DNA from: an uncultured Geobacteraceae bacterium
Lineage (GTDB): Bacteria; Desulfobacterota; Desulfuromonadia; Geobacterales; Pseudopelobacteraceae
Assembly (NCBI GenBank): GCA_903958085.1
Contig: CAJBRY010000134.1
Span: 1-32,683, forward strand
Reading direction: 5' to 3'
DNA length: 32,683 nt
Of the stretch, positions 10,501 through 17,517 are shown one piece after another (position 1 is the first letter of the stretch; each line of letters begins with the position of its first letter). The translations under genes and the position numbers were made by a program. A model generated the notes under the pieces. That model made no database searches. It was not told the DNA's origin and worked only from the letters and a program-made list of their open reading frames with translations.

Positions 10501-10692
10501 CTTGTCATTAATCCTGATGATCGCCCTGATCAGCAGTCTCTCCACCAGTGGATCTTCTAGGGGGCGGTCAAATTCGGACATTTCATCGCCGGTGCGGTAG
10601 GTCCACCCCAGCCCGGTAAAGCCGGGTGTCGCGCTGCCATGGCCAGACAGCCATTCAAGGATTGGTTCTTCGACGTAACCAGCTTCGCTCAT
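7540..10692 (-). CDS. hsdR: Type I restriction enzyme R subunit
   Basis: HSDR_N nuclease region VNGIPLVIAEYKSY; helicase motifs HTQGSGKSLTMVFAAYKLRR, LVDECHRSQKG, FGLTGTPIDKT; 1050 aa; 4 bp overlap with hsdS. Confidence 0.95.
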   Translation of the reverse strand: MSEAGYVEEPILEWLSGHGSATPGFTGLGWTYRTGDEMSEFDRPLEDPLVERLLIRAIIRINDKVTTEAQAMLAVNALRKTMSNPDRLTANRETLDRLRDGVKVELIPGKQAQTVLFIEFDPVKRHLNDFSATNQYRVQGVKQCRDDTVLLVNGIPLVIAEYKSYLASGKDWTEAVHQLHRYQRQAPLMLTPNVFCVAADEDAFRYGTVLFNDARKEDIERHLDTWGPWLSLYPDQKGWWNDPSADNADDPLEVPVKGLLRLKPCHVLDFLQHFIAFETKKGRTVKKVARYQQFEAVNDIVDRTLSLIGKPVPAQDRTGLIWHTQGSGKSLTMVFAAYKLRRQAALKNPTVMIVVDRRDLKTQISDDFDACDYPNVEKALGVKDLKAKLRGSVWRGTLVTTVQSFQKMGDLPPCQDDNIISLVDECHRSQKGKNAASYAMTMRVKLPNGFRFGLTGTPIDKTMNNTHRDFGPEVDGQQERYLSYYGIKRSIKDGATLEVHYIRDKVAFIVDERPLSIGFEEMCEEMEVEDEEAKDLVQRQRSQWKELARHPDRIEIVLEKMLEHFLKYPDPSGFKAQLAAVDRTACVNYKDALDIKLKARNLPPEWSEVIISEGQNDDAELARFHYGKQKQDDLIDYFKLTPTQWEEWNREKFGEDRSKWRPPLKILIVCDRLLTGFDAPVEQVLYLDKPLRDHNLLQAIARTNRPLPTMYKLTGVVVDYFGVFSNLAKALNFDESIREEALIDWDALKATVPGEVARCLESFKGITIADTRECLLSALRCIKDPDAAKIFEQNFKSLERLWEAVSPDPCLYVHGRSYNWLCSIYIAHRRRQNNSGKKDTFGELSAKTRELIEANTTFMDLADSLPVFKIDKDYLVKLDELPTAADKAAALEAILTSELSEDDASFTYCQLGERLKRIKEKKDAADKTAEARLKALQDIADEKASADEEPSRLNLTKPGEYELFVVLREYSVSKEEAVLCDCARRMIAFLTDKKLLTPGWSNSKGSRMRVEQSLLAESWNPVYEALGFDPDEIHPPFLQPALDELIKTDV

Positions 10693-12002
10693 AGAGAAGT
10701 TGTCTCCTTGAATAGGGCGGGATCGACACGAACTGTGCCTGTGAGGAGGTCGTGCATGAGGGAGCGTTTTAACTGCTCAAGAGCTTTGAGCTTGCAGATC
10801 AGCGCATCAGTCTTTGCCTCTGCCGCTGCAACAAGATTAACAATAGTCTGCTGCATTCCTGTAGGAGGTACAGGCATGATGATCTGTTTAACGTCTCGAT
10901 TGTTGATTTTCAGGGTACCATTTGACGTCTTTGCTCGCCGCAATATCTGGTTGTGAACAACCGGGTTATTCCAGGCCATCACCGCATATTCCGGTGTGAC
11001 AGTGTTTTCTCCCTCAGTGCGAAATACCACTCTCTTTGTGATATCTGGATAGATACAACCCTCTGGAAAATCTTTCACCATGCATGCCTTACCAACAAAA
11101 TCAGGATTGGCATTACCTCGAACAATCAACACATCGCCAATATTAAGTGTAAACTTCGCTGCCACCTTTGCAGGTACTTCTGCGTATTTCAGGTTAGCAT
11201 CAGTTGATAAATCCAAACGTCCGTCTCTGATCGCAGCAATGCTAAAGGTAGGGACCCCTGGTGGTTGTGAGGATGCTTTGGGGGAAACACCATTCTTTGG
11301 ATCAGCCACGAGCAAGGACTCTGTGGTTCGTAAGGACCAACCGGCGGGAAGTTCTTTTGTAGGCCGATCTGCATAAGCGGTCACACCAAGTGCTGCATAA
11401 AAGAAGTCCTGAATAACAGTTTTCCTCAGATTCTTAACCTCATCAACGGCCTTCCGTGCTCGCTCTATCGATGTATCCACGGCATCGAGACTATAAGCAA
11501 TGGCGGTTTGCTCATCGGAATCACATGGGAGAGCAACAAACAATTGTGCGAAGTGTTTTGCCGTGACAGCATCGAACGTTGAACCTTGCGCAACTCTTTG
11601 TAAGGACCATCGCCAACGTTGCAATGCATGGTAAATGAAATCGGCATCGGCACCGAAAGCACGTATTGCCGCTAAACCACGTCCAATAGCGTATGATTGA
11701 TCCGCTCGGTTAACCTCACCCACAGGAGCGCGGACACTGATGAGGGTGTCGTTCTCTTCAGCTGTCCTTACCGGTGCAGAACTCCAGAGTTCTGGTTTCG
11801 GGTACTTGAAAGAGAAGTCTGCGTTCCCTTGCAAAAATGGCAATCCATTGCCTTTATCGTTATATGTTTCCGAAGATGGAGATTGTCCAGCAATGACCTT
11901 CGCGATATCGGTGAATTGCTTTACATGCCAGCCATCTATAGGAGAAGTGCATTCAGGAAGATGAGCCCACCGCAGCATTTTGAATGAAGTCTCAGACGAC
12001 AT
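10689..12002 (-). CDS. hsdS: Type I restriction enzyme specificity subunit
   Basis: Two target-recognition-domain-like halves with conserved helical spacers (SLDAVDTSIERARKAVDEVKNLRKTVIQDFF and AAAEAKTDALICKLKALEQLKRSLMHDLLTG); sits between hsdM and hsdR. Confidence 0.93.
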   Translation of the reverse strand: MSSETSFKMLRWAHLPECTSPIDGWHVKQFTDIAKVIAGQSPSSETYNDKGNGLPFLQGNADFSFKYPKPELWSSAPVRTAEENDTLISVRAPVGEVNRADQSYAIGRGLAAIRAFGADADFIYHALQRWRWSLQRVAQGSTFDAVTAKHFAQLFVALPCDSDEQTAIAYSLDAVDTSIERARKAVDEVKNLRKTVIQDFFYAALGVTAYADRPTKELPAGWSLRTTESLLVADPKNGVSPKASSQPPGVPTFSIAAIRDGRLDLSTDANLKYAEVPAKVAAKFTLNIGDVLIVRGNANPDFVGKACMVKDFPEGCIYPDITKRVVFRTEGENTVTPEYAVMAWNNPVVHNQILRRAKTSNGTLKINNRDVKQIIMPVPPTGMQQTIVNLVAAAEAKTDALICKLKALEQLKRSLMHDLLTGTVRVDPALFKETTSL

Positions 12003-14031
12003 AGCCGATTCCTTTAAGCAACTTCAGAAGATCGTCCTCGGCCCGCTTCAAATCGGTTTCCGCGTCATGTAGAGATTTCAGTGCATCCTTAACCTCAATC
12101 CTCGGCTCCGGCTCAAACGTATCCACATACCTCGGAATATTCAGGTTAAACTCGTTCTCCTCAATCTCGTCCATTTCCACCACGCGGGCATGCTTCAACA
12201 ACTCGTCAGCATCGCCATACAACGCCCCTAGCTCCGTTCCTACCAGGGCCACATCGTTGCGGTCGTCTTCTGTCCGTCGCCGTGTCTCTGCAATCCGTTC
12301 GTCACGCTCGGCGATTTTGGCGGCTGCCTTGTCACACTGAGCTTCGATTTTGGCCAGGGCCGCTTCAGCCTTATTCCTTTGCGTTTTGAGTTTGATCTTA
12401 GCCAGTTCGGCGCGCCCCTCCGCAACCGTTGCCTGTAGTTTTGCCAGACGGGCGGCGTGTTCGCTATATTCCGCCTCCAGCCGCTCGATCTCGACATGTT
12501 CACGTTGGTTGATCTGTTCGCGGATACGCTGACTGTGCAGAGCCACCAGTTCCGGCACCTTGGTAGCATCACCGTAGGCCTGGTAATGAACCAGCATCCT
12601 CATGACATCCTGCGGCCGCAGTTCGTTCTGGTTGGAAAGCTCGCGAAAGTGGCGGGCGGCGTAGACCAGAAGCACCTTCTCATGCCGCTGAGGTGGGCGC
12701 TGCTTGCGGAGAATGAGCAAACAGGCCGGTACTCCCGCGCCATAGAACACGTTCAGAGGCAGGGAGATGACGGCATCAATATAGCGGGATTGGAGCAGCG
12801 CCTTGCGAATCAGGTGCTCGTCGTCGGCCTTGCGGCGTTTGATGATCGGGTTGCCATCGTCGTCAAACTCGCCGGTTTCCTCCTCGACCTCGGGCTGACC
12901 ACGGAACAGCACCCCCTGTGGACAGACAACACCGGCACGACCGGCATCAGAGAGCGAGGCGAGAATATGCAGAATAAAGGCATAGTCGCCATAACCTGCT
13001 GGCGGCGCGTGAAACGGAGTGCCGCGACCGAATCGGCCATAGAGATCCTTGTAACCTTCCTTGGCAAAGATCTCCTTCTTCAGTTTGTCCTTCTTCTTTT
13101 TGTCATCCGTCTGCTGCTCCGGTTTCAACCACCAGAAGTCATCGGAGAAGGGGAAATTGGCCAGCACCAGGGAGAACTTCCGCACCTTGCCGTCACCGTC
13201 CTTGAAGGCCGGGTCGGCGATAGTGCTTGCACCGGCGGCAATGGTCGCTTCCAGTCCATGCAGTACGGAGTTGATCTTGCCAATGGCGGCGTTGCCCCAG
13301 TTCATCTCCTGGGCGAAATACTGTGCTGAGGTGGCATGATGTCCCTGTTCCCTCAGGTAATCGGCAGAGTGTACCAGCATCCCGCCACTGCCTGCGGTAG
13401 GGTCATAGATGGTATCGCCGGGCAACGGTTCAAGCATACGGACCAAGGTATCAACCACTTCGGGCGGGGTAAAGAACTCGCCAGCCTTGGCGCCGGCATC
13501 ATCGGCAAACTTCTTGATCAGGTATTCATAGGCATGGCCGAGAATGTCGGAGGGAACACTGAAATTGGAAAGGTCATGGCTGTCGAAGTGCTGGATCAGC
13601 GCGTGAACCACCTCGTTCGGAATCAGCGGTTTGCCGCTGCCGTCCGGTGCGGGCTGGTTCCAGTCAACGGTAAAAACGCCCTTCAGCTCTTCATTGGCAG
13701 TAGAAACCGCTCGCATCGCCGTGGTCAGCTTTTCGCCAAGATTGGTGGAAGCCGCCAGCACATCACTCCACTTGCTCCCTTCCGGAATGGTGAAGCGATG
13801 ATCACCACGTGCACGGAAGATCGCCTTCTGTGCGTCGGTGAACTTTCTTCCCTGCTCCTTCTCCTTCTCGGCAATGGCCTCGTCGGCCTCATACTCCCAT
13901 TGGTCGCAAAGGCGCTTGTAAAACATCAGCGACAGGATGTAGTTCTTGTAATCCTGGCCGGCAGTCTTGCCGCGGAGTATATTCGCCGCACCCCACAGGT
14001 GCGCTTCAAGTTGTTGCTGGGTGAGTTTCAT
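11992..14031 (-). CDS. hsdM: Type I restriction-modification system methyltransferase subunit
   Basis: HsdM N-terminal domain, FADDAGAKAGEFFTPPEVVDTLVRMLEP, YDPTAGSGGMLVHSADYL (SAM motif), catalytic-loop position LANFPFSDDFWW. Confidence 0.95.
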   Translation of the reverse strand: MKLTQQQLEAHLWGAANILRGKTAGQDYKNYILSLMFYKRLCDQWEYEADEAIAEKEKEQGRKFTDAQKAIFRARGDHRFTIPEGSKWSDVLAASTNLGEKLTTAMRAVSTANEELKGVFTVDWNQPAPDGSGKPLIPNEVVHALIQHFDSHDLSNFSVPSDILGHAYEYLIKKFADDAGAKAGEFFTPPEVVDTLVRMLEPLPGDTIYDPTAGSGGMLVHSADYLREQGHHATSAQYFAQEMNWGNAAIGKINSVLHGLEATIAAGASTIADPAFKDGDGKVRKFSLVLANFPFSDDFWWLKPEQQTDDKKKKDKLKKEIFAKEGYKDLYGRFGRGTPFHAPPAGYGDYAFILHILASLSDAGRAGVVCPQGVLFRGQPEVEEETGEFDDDGNPIIKRRKADDEHLIRKALLQSRYIDAVISLPLNVFYGAGVPACLLILRKQRPPQRHEKVLLVYAARHFRELSNQNELRPQDVMRMLVHYQAYGDATKVPELVALHSQRIREQINQREHVEIERLEAEYSEHAARLAKLQATVAEGRAELAKIKLKTQRNKAEAALAKIEAQCDKAAAKIAERDERIAETRRRTEDDRNDVALVGTELGALYGDADELLKHARVVEMDEIEENEFNLNIPRYVDTFEPEPRIEVKDALKSLHDAETDLKRAEDDLLKLLKGIGYVV

Positions 14032-14191
14032 TATTCCTCTTTATTACGTTGTTATTTTAGTAACTAACGCCTGATATTTGTGCTGAAATGGTAGGAAAAA
14101 TATTCATGTTTACTCACAAGCCTTTGCTGAATATCGGGGGGCATAATGCAATTTTCTGCTGTTATCCAGAGACAATAAGCATATTGCATTA

Positions 14192-15049
14192 CTAAACAAC
14201 CTCTAAAAACCCCAGTTTCAGTCTCATAATCTTGGTCAGTATCTCATCAGACCTGTCATGGCTACGTGCGTTCCCGGCCATATCCTGCACAAGGCGATAA
14301 CGCTGCTGATCTGCTGTTTCAGCTTCAAGAATTTCCAAAATAGCTGTTCCGGTCGCTTCATCCGCTATAGCCGCCATGTCACGTCCAAGCAATCTGATAC
14401 CAGCCAGGACAAGATCAAAACCCTCCATCTGAAGCAGTTCAACCTCATTATCAAACATGCGGTCTTCGTTACCAGCCTCTGCGTAATGTTCCATAAAAAA
14501 CAGCAAATCCTCTGCATCCTTTGAGCGCAGCGGATATCGGTCATTCCAGGAGATAATCTTCATCAATGCCATACCCGGAATGGTCGGTACTTTCACATCC
14601 AGCACTGGAGCGTCACTCAAACGGACATTCATTCCATATTGATATGCTTCCTTGAAGCCCATGATGTTCATGATAACCTGCTGGTCGGGTGGCCAGCTGA
14701 TAGTTTTGCCTTCGGGACTGACATCACCAAACGGTACAATATCGACAGGAAATCTCCCGAACTTCAGCCGGTACGGTTCTTTTGTCGCCTCAAATCGTCC
14801 GGTAGCGACCAATGCTTTTGATAGCTGCTGGAATTCATCCCAGCCGTCAACCTCAACTCCGATATCGAGATCACGGGTGGCTCGATTCGTTTTGATGGCG
14901 TGACAATGGTTCAATACGATATCGCGAGCCGTTGCACCGACTACAAAGAAGAGAATCCCAAGAGCTGTAGCCTCCTGATGAATCACCTTCAGAATATCCA
15001 GAATTACCGGATCAATCTTCTCTGATAAGTTGAACGATATGTTCGTCAT
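14192..15049 (-). CDS. Nucleotidyltransferase of the AbiEii / type IV TA toxin superfamily (start at internal Met preferred over 15070)
   Basis: FFVVGATARDIVLNH...RATRDLDIGVEVDGWDEF (NTase G[GA]xxRD...DxD pattern), VDIVPFGDV; immediately downstream of an AbiEi-like gene with overlapping ends. Confidence 0.8.
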   Translation of the reverse strand: MTNISFNLSEKIDPVILDILKVIHQEATALGILFFVVGATARDIVLNHCHAIKTNRATRDLDIGVEVDGWDEFQQLSKALVATGRFEATKEPYRLKFGRFPVDIVPFGDVSPEGKTISWPPDQQVIMNIMGFKEAYQYGMNVRLSDAPVLDVKVPTIPGMALMKIISWNDRYPLRSKDAEDLLFFMEHYAEAGNEDRMFDNEVELLQMEGFDLVLAGIRLLGRDMAAIADEATGTAILEILEAETADQQRYRLVQDMAGNARSHDRSDEILTKIMRLKLGFLEVV

Positions 15050-16040
15050 AGAGTATCCGTGCTGTTTCAATATTTCGCTGGTTTCCGGTGGCCATCAGGT
15101 CTGCATAAACCAGTACCGGGTGAACTGTCTCCCCATGCGGAACAATCGTATCCGGTTGCCAGAATCGCTGGAGCAGTTCCACATCACCTTCAGGATCTTT
15201 CTTGAGCCTGTTCTGGATAAGCACAGCCCCTTGTTTATCCTTATCAACATAGACGGTTATGGTCTGCGGTTTCAGATAGTCAGTCAGCTTTTCTGCTGCG
15301 ACCTCGCCACCCCATTGTGCATTTTCCGGATTCAGTGCCGCCTTCTGCCACCATCCATCCGCACCACGATAACGCCCGATCAGCAATTTCGGGCGCAACT
15401 GCTCGGCGTAGCCGGTTATCCAGCGTTCCATCAGTTTTTCTTTCTCTATCAATTGAATATGTCGAGCGCGGCCTTTGCCGGTCTCTACCAGGTAGCCAAG
15501 TTCGTTCAGCTCATTCAGTACCCAGTTCACCATGCCCAAGGCAACATTGGTTTTGGCTGCAATGACACGATAGGTTTCATTCTCCAGTCCAGGATTGCAG
15601 AGCAGGGCATAGAGAACACGTAGCCCGGTTTGCTTGAAGGCACGGCCAACAACAGGTACTTTTACTATTCCCTGAATCTTGTTGCCTTTGATGAAGAGAT
15701 ACAGTGGCGGCTGGTTTATAAAACAATTACCAGCGGTGTCCATAAACTGGATATTTTCGGTACGCAGCCTGTCGGCCATATCTGCCGTTACCTGCGGGAT
15801 TATCATTACACAGCGGGTCTGGTTTTTCAGTCGCCTGTACAAACCAAGCGCGGCATTGACCGCTACAGCGCCACCCTCGATAATCAGCAACTCAAGCTTA
15901 GCTGTTGCTTCCGGTGCTTTCAGGAGCAAGAACTGCTTGTCTGGTGCAATTTCAGGCACCTGACCGGTCTGTTGCGTAAAAGCAGCGAGAGCTGTTTTTA
16001 GAATATGTTTCTGGTTGTTCGTTGTTTGCATGTAGCTCAC
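15012..16040 (-). CDS. Type IV toxin-antitoxin AbiEi-family antitoxin/transcriptional regulator-like protein
   Basis: Winged-helix region TGLRVLYALLCNPGLENETYRVIAAKTNVALGMVNWVLNELNELGYLVETGKGR; C-terminal VHPVLVYADLMATGNQRNIETARILYDEHI; paired with the NTase. Confidence 0.8.
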   Translation of the reverse strand: MSYMQTTNNQKHILKTALAAFTQQTGQVPEIAPDKQFLLLKAPEATAKLELLIIEGGAVAVNAALGLYRRLKNQTRCVMIIPQVTADMADRLRTENIQFMDTAGNCFINQPPLYLFIKGNKIQGIVKVPVVGRAFKQTGLRVLYALLCNPGLENETYRVIAAKTNVALGMVNWVLNELNELGYLVETGKGRARHIQLIEKEKLMERWITGYAEQLRPKLLIGRYRGADGWWQKAALNPENAQWGGEVAAEKLTDYLKPQTITVYVDKDKQGAVLIQNRLKKDPEGDVELLQRFWQPDTIVPHGETVHPVLVYADLMATGNQRNIETARILYDEHIVQLIRED

Positions 16041-16050
16041 CTGTAACTAA

Positions 16051-16086
16051 TGTTCATTTTTTGTGAACATATCATTTATGTGAACA
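16051..16086. promoter_or_regulatory. Candidate operator: TGTTCA-N7-TGAACA plus a third TGAACA half-site upstream of the AbiEi-like gene
   Basis: Direct reading: TGTTCA at 16051-16056, TGAACA at 16064-16069, TGAACA at 16081-16086, just 5' of the gene starting at 16040. Confidence 0.55.
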
Positions 16087-16139
16087 AACATCAAGACGTT
16101 TACTGAATCGAAATACTTCGACCAAAGCGGGGCTTCGTT

Positions 16140-16397
16140 TTACAAATAATTCGCGACAGCAACTTTCATTTCATTTAGGACTTTTTCCCGTAACCACTCC
16201 GGCTCCAATACCTCCACATGCGAACCATGCTTCAGTATCTCCATCATGATCTCGGCTTCGTGCGAGGCTGGATCAGATTTGAATTTGAATATTCTTAGCA
16301 GAATATGGTCGTAATAACCATTGGAAATGCTTCTCATTAAAGCGTTACACACGATTTGATATGAATCATTCAGGAACTTTTCTCGTATGCAGCCCAT
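16140..16397 (-). pseudogene. Remnant of a WYL-domain transcriptional regulator (C-terminal part)
   Basis: SHEAEIMMEILKHGSHVEVLEPEWLREKVLNEMKVAVANYL aligns with SHHAEIMMQVLGHGSHVTVVEPEWLRKMVADEVGKMANSYN of the intact regulator at 21172-22137; no helix-turn-helix or N-terminal region present. Confidence 0.8.
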
Positions 16398-17221
16398 CCC
16401 GCCTTAAAGGTGGTATCGTGAAGCTCAAGCAGCTTACTGATATTTCCCTCTTCATCCACCTGATAGCCACCTGCCAGACTGACACAAACCTTCAGCCCCA
16501 GCTGTTTGGCAGCTTTAAAAACCAGCCGGTCACGCAAAGTCATTTGCCGAGTGTTGAGAATACCTCCAAGTGGATCTTCAATATGAGGGTCAACTCCGGC
16601 ATTGAAAATCAGAAGATCTACTCATCTGAATGAGCTGACAATATCGGGCAGTCGCATAAGCCAATCTTCTGCATCACTACCCCGTTTTAGAAATTCCTCC
16701 CCGAAACTGTAATGCCGAATATAGTTAAGTCCCAATCGCTCGATAATATTCACCGTGCCGTTGCCATGATGACAATCAAGATCGAGGATGCCTATTGTAT
16801 CAGCACCTGCCTGATGCACTTTAATAGCAGCCATGGCCAGAAAATTGAAAGAGCAGTAACACATGCCATGAGCATAGCAGGCATGATGTGCTCCTGATGT
16901 TGGGCTGAAGGAAAGCTCGCCTGTTATGTACGTGTGAAGTGCTGCCGCCACCATACTGCCGCATACCCAGGGGAGCGCTGCTGCTATTTCCGGGTTTTGA
17001 TTACCAAAACCGTTCAGCTCTTCCAGAGACATGATGCCATCAACGTAGAAGCGGTCATGAGCCAGTGCCATCTCATCGATAGTTAGCGGCTTGAATGAGC
17101 AGACTTCAAAAGGAATGTCGAGCTTATGCCAACTTTCCAGAACCTTGGCCGGCTTTTCGGCCGACGGACTGAAAGAACTGTTGGCCGCTACTGATTGACG
17201 ATCATCGTAGAATACTTTCAT
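16370..17221 (-). CDS. Histone deacetylase / acetoin utilization-like deacetylase with in-frame TGA at 16622-16624 (nonsense-mutated pseudogene or candidate recoded gene)
   Basis: N-terminal ORF contains SPTSGAHHACYAHGMCYCSFNF and ILDLDCHHGNGT. After TGA the same frame continues VDLLIFNAGVDPHIEDPLGGILNTRQMTLRDRLVFKAAKQLGLKVCVSLAGGYQVDEEGNISKLLELHDTTFKAGWAAYEKSS*, restoring the AGxDxH and GGY motifs. Confidence 0.82.
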
Positions 17222-17278
17222 GGCTTACCTCTGAAGAGTCTTTCCAGATATTTCCTGCAATATCTGAAAGCTTCCCTG

Positions 17279-17457
17279 TTATCCCAATGCTTCACCATCG
17301 AGCCATTCCTTTAAAACCAACTCCATAGTATCAAGATTGAGAGCCACCAGCTTGCCAACATGAGGGGGCTCTTCCTGGTAATAAGCATCGTTATCAATCC
17401 GAATATGTGGGGTTGTGAAGCTTTTCCTGAAATGTCACCGATTGCGTATCGAGTCAC
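17279..17457 (-). pseudogene. Internally deleted remnant of a PPP-type serine/threonine phosphatase gene, paralogous to 18870-19883
   Basis: Minus-strand reading starts GTG VTRYAIGDI (intact paralog MSRYAIGDI), then after a deletion/frame change TPHIRIDNDAYYQEEPPHVGKLVALNLDTMELVLKEWLDGEALG* (intact paralog QPHIQIDNGAFINQPPDFGYLVALNLDAMELIFQKWIDEEAVL). Confidence 0.85.
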
Positions 17458-17517
17458 TGTAATAAAACTCCAATTTCTACCTATTCAGTATCACTTTAGA
17501 TAAGATTGCCACCTACA

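Noticed and set aside
12457-14067. Long plus-strand ORFs of 290 and 243 aa
   Set aside because: Antisense shadows of hsdM, whose motifs are unambiguous.
15030-15623. 197-aa plus-strand ORF
   Set aside because: Antisense to the AbiEi-like gene; no motif support.
16560-16624. Bacterial SECIS element after the HDAC TGA
   Set aside because: Some pairing (GATCTTC/GAAGATC, TTCAAT/ATTGAA) exists, but no stem-loop with an appropriately placed G-containing apical loop could be drawn by hand; not claimed as a feature.
16361-16633. 90-aa plus-strand ORF
   Set aside because: Antisense to the C-terminal continuation of the HDAC-like gene, which has clear family motifs in the minus frame.
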